From the NCBI GenBank assembly GCA_005473895.2, contig SRJI02000001.1:124001-188000 (forward strand): a stretch of 64,000 bases of DNA, read 5' to 3'. Below are positions 8,532 through 17,094 of this stretch, one piece after another (within the stretch, counting starts at the first letter, position 1; every line of letters starts with the position of its first letter). A program made the translations under genes and the position numbers. Source of the stretch: Carideicomes alvinocaridis. GTDB lineage: Bacteria; Pseudomonadota; Alphaproteobacteria; Rhodobacterales; Rhodobacteraceae. The notes under the pieces are model-generated. The model had not been told where the DNA came from. It did no database searches and was given only the letters and a program-made list of their open reading frames with translations.

Positions 8532-8749
8532 GCCCCCACACTGCGACACGCGCGCGGCAAGTTCCTCCGGCAGGCGGCCGGTGCGGAGAGGGCCGCCGAA
8601 CGGCCCGGACGCGCATTGCGCGGCATCAATGAAGCCCTTCACAAGGCCGTTAGGGTCAGGAGCGTGCCACTGCCGACCACGACGTCGAGGCGAGCGGCGC
8701 CTGGCGTCGACGGTTCGGCGCGCTCGGGGACATTTCAGCGCGGGGCGTC
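8532..8749. other. Non-coding spacer
   Basis: About 220 bp between the SDR-ankyrin gene and the small frame at 8750. No recognisable gene, repeat or hairpin with a T-run. Confidence 0.4.
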
Positions 8750-8920
8750 ATGAAACGCGTCTGCATCATCGGCATGACAGGCAGTGAGGGCCAGCACCTG
8801 GCGGAGCACGTCCTTGCGCCCGCGAGCCTGGCCAAAATCGCCGGGGTCAAGGTCAGGATCCCGTCGCGGGCCCATCGCGACCGACCTCGTGCTGCCGGGC
8901 CGGGTGGATCGCGACCATGA
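8750..8920 (+). pseudogene. 56-residue frame resembling the N-terminus of a GDP-mannose dehydratase-like enzyme
   Basis: The frame begins MKRVCIIGMTGSEGQHLAEH, which resembles the 'ITGITGQDGSYLAEFL' nucleotide-binding start of GDP-mannose 4,6-dehydratase relatives. The similarity fades after about 20 residues and the frame stops at 8918-8920, overlapping the hydrolase ATG as ATGA. It is either a decayed fragment or a small leader-like gene coupled to the hydrolase. Seen: open frame, ATGA overlap. Inferred: ancestry. Confidence 0.35.
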
Positions 8921-9903
8921 GAAAGCGACGGGTGCTCCTTTCCTCGGCCCTCGGGATCCTGATCTTCGGGGCCGTCGTCGCGGTCCTTTTCCGCGCGGAC
9001 ATGCGAAGTGCCCACGCCGCGCTGGCCCGTTACGAGACGATCGAGGTCCCCACCTCGGCCGGCCCGGTCCAGACGGTCGATACCGGGACCGGCCCGCCGA
9101 TCCTGTCGATCCACGGCACGGGAGGGGGCTTTGACCAGGGGCTCATGCTTGCCGAGGGGCTGAGGAACGCGGGCTACCGGGTCATTGCCCCCTCCCGCTT
9201 CGGCTACCTCGGCGCACCGATCCCCGAGCGGACGGATGCCCGCGCGCAGGCCGCCATCTTCGCCGAGGTGCTGGATGCGCGCGGCGTGTCGCGGGCGGTC
9301 GTCATGGGGGCGTCGGCCGGGGCGATCACCGCGCTGGCCTTCGCCGAGCGGTATCCGGAACGGACCGCGGCTCTCCTGCTGATGGTCCCCGCCTACTACC
9401 CGCCGGCCCGGACCGCGCCCGAACCCTGGTCGCCCCTGCAGCGATGGGCGGTGACACGGGCGCTCCGGTCGGATTTCCTGTTCTGGGCCGCGATGAAGCT
9501 GTTCCCGACCAGCATGGCGTCGACGATTCTGGCCACCGACAGGGACCTGATCGAGGCGGCGGACCCTGTGGAGAGGGCGCGCCTCGATGCGGTGCTCGCC
9601 ATGATACAGCCGATCAGCGCCCGCGCGGATGGCCTCCTGCTCGACGCGCGCAACACCGCCGCCCCTCCCGAGATCGATCTGACCGCCATCCGCGCGCCGA
9701 CCTTCATCGCCTCGGCGGAGGACGACCACTACCGCACGGCCGACAGCGCCCGGTTGCTGGCCGAGGCGATCGCGGGCGCCGACCTGCTGATCACCCCGGA
9801 TGGCGGCCATGTCTGGGCAGGGCGATCATCGGAGGTCGAGGCGGCCACGGCGGCCTTCCTCGAACGCGCCCTGTCTGACAGCGACAGGCGGGCCGCGCGA
9901 TAA
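8917..9903 (+). CDS. Alpha/beta-fold hydrolase with N-terminal membrane anchor
   Basis: 328 residues. Residues 6-27 form one hydrophobic segment, so the catalytic domain should be exported or membrane-tethered. The alpha/beta hydrolase features are clear: oxyanion 'HGTGGGFDQG' near 67-76, nucleophile elbow 'GASAGA' near 131-136, acid residue in 'ASAEDDHY' near 268-275, and catalytic His in 'PDGGHVW' near 292-298. Substrate unknown (an ester, lactone or similar). Start overlaps the preceding small frame by 4 bp. Lies with the SDR-ankyrin gene on the same strand and may share its transcript. Confidence 0.85.
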   Translation: MRKRRVLLSSALGILIFGAVVAVLFRADMRSAHAALARYETIEVPTSAGPVQTVDTGTGPPILSIHGTGGGFDQGLMLAEGLRNAGYRVIAPSRFGYLGAPIPERTDARAQAAIFAEVLDARGVSRAVVMGASAGAITALAFAERYPERTAALLLMVPAYYPPARTAPEPWSPLQRWAVTRALRSDFLFWAAMKLFPTSMASTILATDRDLIEAADPVERARLDAVLAMIQPISARADGLLLDARNTAAPPEIDLTAIRAPTFIASAEDDHYRTADSARLLAEAIAGADLLITPDGGHVWAGRSSEVEAATAAFLERALSDSDRRAAR

Positions 9904-9940
9904 TCCGGACGGACCTCACGACGTCCCGGAGCCATCTGCA

Positions 9941-10189
9941 GAGACAAGGTTACCAGAGGCCCACCCCGCCGATCCCGGCCTACACCCGACGCGCGTCGGG
10001 ACCACGGCCGGGCTCTTCCTCCTCGGCTTCGGGCTCTTCATGCTCTGCCGGCGCAACGGCATCCTGCCCTACGTTCCCGCGATCATCGCACCGGTGCCCC
10101 TTCTCCGCTTCAGCTGGACCCTGCCCTTCTGGCGATCGGTCCTGGGGCTCCGGCGTCGGCACGATGCGGGCCAGGTCACGGACGGTTGA
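9941..10189 (+). pseudogene. Orphan membrane-protein fragment without a start codon
   Basis: The frame encodes a hydrophobic stretch ('AGLFLLGFGLFMLCRR', 'ILPYVPAIIAPVPLL') and a basic tail ending at 10189. There is no ATG, GTG or TTG in frame between the hydrolase stop and the hydrophobic part, so it cannot be translated as an intact gene unless from an internal ATG at about 10039. I do not recognise the family. Most likely a 3' remnant. Confidence 0.35.
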
Positions 10190-10300
10190 ACAAGGGGTGG
10201 AACATGCGCGCCCTGGGGCATGCGCTGACTCCACATTAGAATGAACGCCGCCAGCGCTTATTGACGACCAATGATGTGACACCGCATAGATAATCGCATC
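10190..10300. other. Intergenic region before the lipoprotein gene
   Basis: AT-richer than its surroundings, particularly from 10230 on, and probably carries the promoter of the lipoprotein gene. No specific operator recognised. Confidence 0.4.
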
Positions 10301-10984
10301 ATGATGAGGAATTTTGTCGTTCTAGTATTCGTTTGCGTGGCTCTTTCATCCTGTGAACGCGCCACTGGTGCCGGGCAAGACGGCGTTCCAGATCACGGGT
10401 CCTACACCGTCAGGCAGCCGGACCCGCACGGAGCTGACGTGCAGAGGCTCCTGACCGGCATTCGATCCGCCGCACGCGCCGGGGACCAGGAGGCTTTGCT
10501 CGGCTGGTTCGCCTCGGACGCAGTGTTCAGCTTTGGCAGTGAAAGCGGCAGCCAAGCCTTTCTCGAGCTTTGGAAGGACAAGGAGAGCCGCCCTTTCGCG
10601 CGTTTTCTGTCCACCTTTGACGAGGTCATCGCCCCAGGTGGGACCAGAACCGCGAGCGGGGACATGCATTTTCCGTTTCATACCCGCATCACGGCAGAGG
10701 ACGTCGATCCGTATTTCGTGATGCATGTCAGGAACGGTGCCCTGCGCGCCGCCCCTACCCCGACGGCGGCGCCGGTTCCGATCGCGCCGCTGGTGACGGT
10801 GCTGTGCGTTGATCCGGCCTGCCTCTCCTCCGAGCCTCCCGGATGGCGCCGGGTTCGATTGCAGGATGGCACGCCGGCCTATGCTCCGGCAGAGGCGCTG
10901 AGCCCGGTCGTTTCCGAGTACCGTCTCGTCGTCGGACGCCGGGACGGCCGGTATCGCGTGCTGGCCTTCGTGGCCGGTGACTGA
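10301..10984 (+). CDS. Putative lipoprotein of unknown function
   Basis: 227 residues. Lipoprotein signal peptide: short N-terminus, hydrophobic core 'FVVLVFVCVA' and lipobox 'LSSC' with the acylated Cys at about 18. The central part ('IRSAARAGDQEALLGWFASDAVFSFG') is alpha-helical and the C-terminal third ('GWRRVRLQDGTPAYAPAEAL') resembles a bacterial SH3-like beta domain. Expected at the periplasmic face of a membrane. A second ATG immediately follows the first. Codon use is less GC-biased at the start. I do not recognise a specific family. Confidence 0.7.
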   Translation: MMRNFVVLVFVCVALSSCERATGAGQDGVPDHGSYTVRQPDPHGADVQRLLTGIRSAARAGDQEALLGWFASDAVFSFGSESGSQAFLELWKDKESRPFARFLSTFDEVIAPGGTRTASGDMHFPFHTRITAEDVDPYFVMHVRNGALRAAPTPTAAPVPIAPLVTVLCVDPACLSSEPPGWRRVRLQDGTPAYAPAEALSPVVSEYRLVVGRRDGRYRVLAFVAGD

Positions 10985-11017
10985 CCGCAGCCGATATCGC
11001 GGCGGGCCGCTGCCTTG

Positions 11018-11269
11018 ATGTCCTGGGACGAAGGACCTCCTCCGGGTCACGACCCGTGGCCGTGGCGCATCGGGGTCGCGATCTTCGCTCTGAGCCTCGT
11101 CGTAGAGCGTCTTGCGGGCGGCGGCTGGCTGCTGCTCGGGATCGGAGCATTCCTGGGCGCGATCGTCGGGGTTTGGGTCGCTGACCACAGGAGGGCCGCA
11201 TCGCCCCTCCGGAAGACCGAAGACGACGAGAGCGCGGAACCGGACCGACAGGCGGACGGTGACCTCTGA
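11018..11269 (+). CDS. Small hypothetical membrane protein
   Basis: 83 residues from the ATG at 11018. Two hydrophobic segments, about 17-33 and 36-56, are followed by a charged, acidic tail. It follows the lipoprotein gene by 33 bp on the same strand. No clear family. Could be a real two-helix inner-membrane protein or a chance frame; the hydrophobicity pattern and tail favour a real gene. Confidence 0.5.
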   Translation: MSWDEGPPPGHDPWPWRIGVAIFALSLVVERLAGGGWLLLGIGAFLGAIVGVWVADHRRAASPLRKTEDDESAEPDRQADGDL

Positions 11270-11363
11270 CGGGCCTATCGCCCGACATGGCGCCGCATGA
11301 ACCAGCCCCGGGGCCGGCACTGGCATCGCCCCGAATGCCGGTCATGCGCGGCTTGGCCGTGGA

Positions 11364-13526
11364 TCAGCGCGGTACGACGGTCGCTTTTCCATCATTGTAG
11401 ACGAGCTCCACGACATCACAGCCAAGATCGTTCGCCAGGGCCCGGAGTTCGGACAAGGTGGACAGCTTGGCCGGGAGGCCGGCTCCGTCCCTGCTTGTCT
11501 CCATGATGATGTCTCGGGCGTTTTTGCGAACGACAGCGTAGTTGTAGCTTGCCTCAAAGGGAGGGTAAGCGTCGTCGTCCACCAGGTCCTCGAGCGCCTC
11601 GAGGGCGCGCCGTGTCAATCCGCTGACCGAGATCACCTTGAAGGCAATGACTTCGGTAAACTCGACGCGGCCCGAGCCACCACGACACGGCTGCCAGTTC
11701 ACGTTCAGCATGGTTTCCGTGCCCGCATCCTCGCAATTGGCCAGCATTTCCTCGCCGTCCCTGACGACGTCGTAGGGGTCGCACGGCGATCGGACAACGC
11801 CGTCGGCCACCGCGATATAGGTCTCGAAATCGCCGCGAACGCGCTCAGGCGCAGGATCGGCCGCGGCATTCCGGGCGGTTCGGGGGGCGCTTGGTCGGCT
11901 CGGCGCAGGGGCTGACGGGGTTGGCGCCGGAGAGATGTATCCCTGTCTGAACAATTCGCGGCGCACAGCTTCGTTGTGCCGCCGTGCCGCCGCGAACGCC
12001 TCGCGACGCTGGCGCCGGACTTCGGCATTCCTCTGCCTTATGTCGCGGTTCAGGTCGCGCACATATTCGTTGCGCCACGTCCTGCCGCTGTTATGGGCGG
12101 CGCGCTCTGCGGCGTGCAATTCGCGGAAGGCCCGCAGTTCCGCGGCGAGCCGGTCCTCGATCGAGCGGATGCCTGACCGCCTGTCCTGTCGCCAGGGTTC
12201 GCTCTGGGTGGGCGCAACCTGACCGAACAGCGCCTTGATGGCATCGACACGCCGGTCCATGTCGTCGCGCGCCGCCCAATATGCCTTCTCGGCCTGCTCC
12301 AGGCACAGACGGTGCCACTTCATCTCGTCGTCGAAGGAATGGATGTCGGCCCGGTCCGCGCCTCGGGCAAGCGCGGGGGGCTGTCCGCACTCGGCCATCC
12401 GGATTTCGTGTCCCTCGAGCTTTCGGAGCGCGGATTCGAACGACCGCGCCTCGGCGGCCTTCTGCGCCTCCATGGCGGCCAGCCGCTCGGCCTCGGCGAT
12501 TTGCTCGGGCGTTAGGTCAAAGCGCGGCGCCCTGCCCGCCGGCTGGTCCGCGGGGTCAGGGTCCGGCGGCACGAAGTCGGTGCGTTGAACCTCGATCTCC
12601 GCCAGGATTGCCCGGGCATCTTTCAGCGCCTGCTCAAACGGGCCATGGTTGCGTCCCGTGCGGAACCGGGGTGGCAGGGCAGCCATCCGCTCGAGCCAGT
12701 CCCGAGCCGCGGCATGCCGGTCGATCCAATCCTGTGCCGGCTCGCCGAAGCGCTCCGCCCGGCGCCAGTCACGCGTCCAAAGCCCGCGCCACTCCCTGCT
12801 CCAGTCGCCGCCCGTCGGATCGATCGTCGCCTCGAGCCCGTAACTGCGCGTCAGCCCGTCCCGCACGCGTCCCAGCGCCACGAGCAGGGCATCGTGACCC
12901 GCGCGTGGAAAGGTCGCCGCATAGCGCCGGTGCAGATCGTGCTGGTTGAGCCGCGCGTCCAGCAGTTCCGCCTTCAGGACCTCGGGTCCGGACTCCCACA
13001 GGTCCTGCGCCGCGTCCGCCGTCAGCCATGTGTCATCAGCCGTCCGGAACAGCCTGTCCCAGTCCCGCGTCTCGGGCTGATTGTAGGTCCATTCGGTTTC
13101 CCGCCCCGTGGCGCCGGCCGGCAGCTCGACATGGACCTCCCCATGCGCCCCGCCGTCGAAAACGATGCGCAGGCGGGCGCCGGTCACGCGCAGGGCGTCG
13201 CGAAGCTCTGCCGGCAGGCTGCCGATGCGCACGGTCTCGAACGCAGGGGCCTCGCCGCCGAGGATCGGCAGGGTCGCGAGACCGCGGTAGAAATCAAAGG
13301 TGAACCGGTTCGACAGGGTCGGTGCCCCGCCGACCAGCCCCAGCGACAATTCGCTCTTCCAGCCGAGACCGGCATTCGCGCCCTTCCCGCCTGCCTCCGA
13401 GCCGGCAAGATGGGCTTCGCCAGCGAAGTCGACCACGTGGGTTTGCGCCTCCGCCTGCCGGCCCTCAAGAAGGACGGTCAGCACGGTCGCCGCGACAAGG
13501 ATACAGATCGCACCGATGCGGTTCAC
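11364..13526 (-). CDS. Large secreted protein of unknown function, coiled-coil rich
   Basis: 720 residues. GTG start at 13524-13526 overlapping the upstream stop as GTGA; the same frame is open further upstream but only inside the neighbouring gene. N-terminal signal peptide (about 1-28, ending 'RQAEAQ'). Residues about 30-330 are beta/mixed; about 330-560 are long, charged helices rich in Ala, Glu and Arg ('IAEAERLAAMEAQKAAEARS'), a probable coiled coil; a Pro-rich linker near 555-580 precedes a C-terminal domain with several Cys ('SPCDPYDVV', 'ANCEDAG', 'WQPCRGG'). I recognise no family. Coupled to the gene at 13523-15034, so the two products probably act together across the envelope. Confidence 0.7.
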   Translation of the reverse strand: MNRIGAICILVAATVLTVLLEGRQAEAQTHVVDFAGEAHLAGSEAGGKGANAGLGWKSELSLGLVGGAPTLSNRFTFDFYRGLATLPILGGEAPAFETVRIGSLPAELRDALRVTGARLRIVFDGGAHGEVHVELPAGATGRETEWTYNQPETRDWDRLFRTADDTWLTADAAQDLWESGPEVLKAELLDARLNQHDLHRRYAATFPRAGHDALLVALGRVRDGLTRSYGLEATIDPTGGDWSREWRGLWTRDWRRAERFGEPAQDWIDRHAAARDWLERMAALPPRFRTGRNHGPFEQALKDARAILAEIEVQRTDFVPPDPDPADQPAGRAPRFDLTPEQIAEAERLAAMEAQKAAEARSFESALRKLEGHEIRMAECGQPPALARGADRADIHSFDDEMKWHRLCLEQAEKAYWAARDDMDRRVDAIKALFGQVAPTQSEPWRQDRRSGIRSIEDRLAAELRAFRELHAAERAAHNSGRTWRNEYVRDLNRDIRQRNAEVRRQRREAFAAARRHNEAVRRELFRQGYISPAPTPSAPAPSRPSAPRTARNAAADPAPERVRGDFETYIAVADGVVRSPCDPYDVVRDGEEMLANCEDAGTETMLNVNWQPCRGGSGRVEFTEVIAFKVISVSGLTRRALEALEDLVDDDAYPPFEASYNYAVVRKNARDIIMETSRDGAGLPAKLSTLSELRALANDLGCDVVELVYNDGKATVVPR

Positions 13527-15034
13527 CGTGATCCTCCCTCTCCAAGCCAGGTCAGGAACGCCTCTTGCTGGTCGGCATCTGCTAGCGACGCATCGCCGAA
13601 CTCCGAGGACTCGAGCGGCGGCAGATCGATATGGATGGGCGGCGCATAGGGCACGCCCCTCAGTCTTGCCACCTCCCGAGCGACCTCGGTGGTCCAACCC
13701 GACGCTGTCCTGCCATCAAGCCCGAGGTAGAGGCCGCCCGCGGCCAACACGGCTGCGACCGTCACGAGCCCCGTCACTTTCCCACGCGCACTGCCGGACT
13801 TGTCCGCGGCCTTGGTGTCGCGTGCATCCTGGTCCGGGGTCACGCTCTTGCGGGATGTCCGGTTGCCTGGCTCTGCTCGGGACGTCCGGGAAGGTCGCGC
13901 CGGCGCTGGCCTATCAGCCTCTTCTGTATGTGCCTTTCCGTTCGCGCGCAGTGTCCGTCTGAGGGTGGCGAGTATTTCGCTCCGTTGCACGTTCTCGGCC
14001 GGCTCATCGGAGTGCCGCCACGTCTCGATCCGGGCACTGCCGAAGCTCGCGATCAACGTATCGGTCCGGCGGGCAAGCTCTGCCCGCGTCGCGGGATCGC
14101 GCATGTACTCCATCTGGGCAAGGTCGAACTGGCCCTTGTTCACCATGGTCTCCACCGCGCGAGGGGGCACGGCGCCCAGCAGGACCAGCGGCGCGATCGC
14201 TTTCGGCACGGGAAGACGACGGCCGTCCTCAAGAATGAAATCACACGCGCGATAGGCCTGCCCCAGCGCGCCGTCGTCCGCCGCGAGGCATGCCGCCAGC
14301 GCGCGACACCCCTCCGCCTCTGCAGGGTCCGTGGCGTCCATGACGGCGGCAAGCGTGGAAAGCGCGTCGAAGATGCTCTGGTCCCGGGCAATCCGGTGAA
14401 GCCCGGTCAAGGGAGGAAGCGCCTCGTCGGCCGACGCTCCGGCCGCCTCTGCGATCACGGCAGAGCCCGTGGGCATGTCCGCGATCGATGGTCCGGGGAC
14501 GCGATCGGAGGGAGGCTCGTCCGATGGGCGGACCCTGCCGTCATCCGGAGCCTCTGTCTCCTCCGAAGACGGGCGGCCTCGCGCTGCTGGCTCGGACTGC
14601 TCCCCGGCTCCGTTCCGCGCGCTCCCGGGATCATCCCCCGGGGACAGGAGCCTTTGCAATTCAGGATCTGCCGCATCGATCGCGGCCTTGGAATATCCCT
14701 GCAAGCTCAGGTCACGCCGCACATTGCGCCTGAGCTCAGCGGCCTGACGTTCGCCGCCGGCTCTGGCCGCATCCGCGGCCTGGGTCAGAACGGCAGTCGA
14801 GATTGCGGAGCCGCTCTCACTCTGCGCAGATGAAGATTGCAGCCAGGCGTCGATCGTTTCTTCAGCAGCCAGGAGCCGCCGCCGATAGACGTGATTTGGC
14901 TCTCCGCGAGAAAGAGCTTCACGTCGATAGGCTGTGAATATCTCCTCCTTCAATGCCTGCCGCTCTGCTGCATGTACGCCCGCTGGCGGAGGTTTCCGCG
15001 AAGAGAGTAGACCTGCAAGTACCGGATCAGACAT
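13523..15034 (-). CDS. Hypothetical protein with C-terminal membrane segment
   Basis: 503 residues. Residues 1-150 are helical and charged ('YRREALSRGEPNHVYRRRLL'); about 150-200 is acidic, low-complexity linker; about 215-345 is a helical domain ('LHRIARDQSIFDALSTLAAV'); a basic Ser/Arg/Lys-rich stretch at about 370-420 precedes a single membrane helix ('VTGLVTVAAVLAAGGLYLG', about 427-445), leaving a short C-terminus outside. No family recognised. The basic stretch before the helix predicts cytoplasmic bulk. Stop codon shared in a GTGA overlap with the secreted partner. Confidence 0.7.
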   Translation of the reverse strand: MSDPVLAGLLSSRKPPPAGVHAAERQALKEEIFTAYRREALSRGEPNHVYRRRLLAAEETIDAWLQSSSAQSESGSAISTAVLTQAADAARAGGERQAAELRRNVRRDLSLQGYSKAAIDAADPELQRLLSPGDDPGSARNGAGEQSEPAARGRPSSEETEAPDDGRVRPSDEPPSDRVPGPSIADMPTGSAVIAEAAGASADEALPPLTGLHRIARDQSIFDALSTLAAVMDATDPAEAEGCRALAACLAADDGALGQAYRACDFILEDGRRLPVPKAIAPLVLLGAVPPRAVETMVNKGQFDLAQMEYMRDPATRAELARRTDTLIASFGSARIETWRHSDEPAENVQRSEILATLRRTLRANGKAHTEEADRPAPARPSRTSRAEPGNRTSRKSVTPDQDARDTKAADKSGSARGKVTGLVTVAAVLAAGGLYLGLDGRTASGWTTEVAREVARLRGVPYAPPIHIDLPPLESSEFGDASLADADQQEAFLTWLGEGGSR

Positions 15035-15300
15035 GATTTAAAATTGCCGCGACCAAAATAGCCGGTCAATACTCCTTCGATCGAGTTTCCAGGGTTTTCG
15101 CGCTGCTATTGTCGCGCTTTGCGTCCGGAGGGGTCTTGCCCCGACACCCTCGGCACGCGGGAATCCTCTCAGGCGTGCTTAACTGCCTGTATCGAATGAC
15201 GGCAAAGCGCACGGATACAGCTTTGCCCCCCGCAAAATCATCCAGCCTCTGCCGGGGCATGGGTGGGGCGAGCGGAGGCGCGCAGTCGCCTTACGCAGGC
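15035..15300. other. Intergenic region, promoter of the two-gene unknown operon
   Basis: The first 80 bp next to the start at 15034 are AT-richer and probably hold the leftward promoter. The remainder shows no gene that I would support; a 64-codon minus-strand frame lacks any family resemblance. Confidence 0.4.
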
Positions 15301-16968
15301 CTAGCCCCCGCGCATGTCGGGCACCTGTCGGCCGCGGTACTTGACCGTCAGCTCCTGGGGCAGCTCATCCTCTTCCCCCACCCCGATCAGGACGCCCAGG
15401 CGGCGGGATTTGCCGCGCGCGGCCTCCAGCTCGGCGTGGCTGCGGGTGGTGCGCTGCGAATTGCGGCGGGCCCAGCGGAAGAGCTTGTCGTACATCCGCT
15501 CCACCACCTCGGCATGGGCCGGATCGCGGCCGAGATCGCGCAGCTCCTGCGGGTCCTCCACCATGTCGAACAGGATCGGAGGGAAGCCACCCTCGAAATG
15601 CACCAGCTTCCAGCGGGCGTCGGCCACCATGAAGATCGCGGCCTCCTCCACCTTCAGTCCCAGCTTCGCCGCGAGCGGGGTGGTGGAATAGTCGTATTCG
15701 CAGATCACGTAGTCGCGCCTTGTGTCGCCGGCCGTCCCGTGCAGCAGCGGCAGCAGGCTTTCGCCCTCCAGAATGTGGCCCGGCACCTCGGCCCCCGCGG
15801 CTTCCACGAAGGTGGGCGCGAGGTCGATGGATTCCACCAGCGCGTCGCAGACGGAGCCGCGTGTCACATCGGCGGCGGTCGAGGGGTCGTAGACGATCAG
15901 CGGCACCTTCACCGAGGCATCGTGGAAGAACATCTTCTCCCCCAGCCAGTGATCGCCCAGGAAATCGCCGTGGTCGGAGGTGGCCACGATCATCGTGTCC
16001 TTCATCCGGCCGCTGCGCTCCATGTAGTCGAAGAGCACCCCCATCTGGTCATCGCATTGCTTGATCAGCCCCATATAGGCGCGCACCACCGGATCGCGCA
16101 GCTCGGGCCGGGAAAAGGCGCGGCCGACGGGGGCGTCCATAAAGGCGCGCAGCACCTCCTGGGCGCCGTCGTATTCCGCCTGGCTGCGCACGGGGGGCAC
16201 GACATGTTCCGGCCCGTACATGTCATGGTAGGGGGCGGGTACGATGTAGGGCCAATGCGGCTTGATATAGCTCAGGTGACAGCACCATGGTCCGCTGTCG
16301 CCCATGCCCTCCATCCACTCGATGGCGCGGCGGGTGAGATAGGGGGTCTCGCTGTCCTGTTCGGCGATGTTCGCGGGCTCGGCGGCATTGCCCAGGAACC
16401 AGCCCGAAAGCAGCTCGCCCCCTGCCCCGCGGCCCGAATTGGCGAAGTCGTGCCAGGGGTTGTCGCCGGGATAGCCGCGGTCGCGCAGGTAGTCGTTGTA
16501 GCGCGCCGCCCCGCCCGCATCGTAAAGCCCGTCCGGCCCTTCCGGGCGCATCCCGTCGTCGCGTTCCACCACGTCGAAGCCGCATTCCGACAGCCGCACG
16601 CCGATCAGGCTGTCGGGCGCGATGCCCAGCCGGGCCAACCCTTCGGCATCGGCGCGCATGTGGGTCTTGCCGACCAGGTGACAGGACATGCCGGCGCGGC
16701 GCAGGTGGTCGCCCATGGTCATCTCGCCGACCTTGAGCGGGATGCCGTTGCCGGTGGCCCCGTGGGACTGGACATAGCGCCCGGTATAGGTCGACATCCG
16801 CGACGACCCGCAGATCGGGGACTGGATGCGCGCGCGGTCAAAGCGCACGCCCCGCGCCGCCAGCCGGTCGAGGTTCGGCGTCTCGAGATGCGGGTGGCCG
16901 TAGCAGCCCAGGTAATCCCACCGCAGCTGGTCGAACATGATGAAAAGGATGTTGCGGATCTCGCCCAT
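15301..16968 (-). CDS. Sulfatase-superfamily hydrolase (arylsulfatase / phosphonate monoester hydrolase-like)
   Basis: 555 residues, no signal peptide, so cytoplasmic. The fold is clear: N-terminal 'NILFIMFDQLRWDYLGCYGH' with the metal Asp, 'TPNLDRLAARGV', 'SDHGDFLGDHWLGEK' for the second metal site, and a C-terminal 'ARWKLVHFEGG' with the final strands. The active-site segment reads 'PICGSSRMSTYTGRY': the nucleophile Cys and the Arg are kept but the consensus Pro of C-x-P-x-R is Ser. Closest by memory to phosphonate monoester hydrolase/arylsulfatase members. Last gene of the leftward MarR-controlled group. Substrate not determinable. Confidence 0.85.
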   Translation of the reverse strand: MGEIRNILFIMFDQLRWDYLGCYGHPHLETPNLDRLAARGVRFDRARIQSPICGSSRMSTYTGRYVQSHGATGNGIPLKVGEMTMGDHLRRAGMSCHLVGKTHMRADAEGLARLGIAPDSLIGVRLSECGFDVVERDDGMRPEGPDGLYDAGGAARYNDYLRDRGYPGDNPWHDFANSGRGAGGELLSGWFLGNAAEPANIAEQDSETPYLTRRAIEWMEGMGDSGPWCCHLSYIKPHWPYIVPAPYHDMYGPEHVVPPVRSQAEYDGAQEVLRAFMDAPVGRAFSRPELRDPVVRAYMGLIKQCDDQMGVLFDYMERSGRMKDTMIVATSDHGDFLGDHWLGEKMFFHDASVKVPLIVYDPSTAADVTRGSVCDALVESIDLAPTFVEAAGAEVPGHILEGESLLPLLHGTAGDTRRDYVICEYDYSTTPLAAKLGLKVEEAAIFMVADARWKLVHFEGGFPPILFDMVEDPQELRDLGRDPAHAEVVERMYDKLFRWARRNSQRTTRSHAELEAARGKSRRLGVLIGVGEEDELPQELTVKYRGRQVPDMRGG

Positions 16969-17033
16969 GGCGTCGTGTTCTCCTGCCTGACGCGGTGCCC
17001 CCCGGGTCGCATGTCGCGGCCGGTTCCCGCGCG

Positions 17034-17094
17034 GCCCATCGCCCAGCCTCCCGGCCCCTTCAGGCCCGGCCGCGCCCGGGCCCGGGGCGATGGC
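17034..17094 (-). terminator. GC-rich imperfect hairpin after the FAD oxidase gene
   Basis: CCATCGCC near 17036 and GGCGATGG near 17084 can pair around a GC-rich interior that can itself fold. It starts just after the stop of the oxidase gene (17095). No T-run, so termination strength is uncertain; it may insulate the downstream sulfatase-like gene. Confidence 0.4.

Noticed and set aside
15066-15260. 64-codon minus-strand frame upstream of the two unknown genes
   Set aside because: No ribosome binding site or family similarity that I can support.
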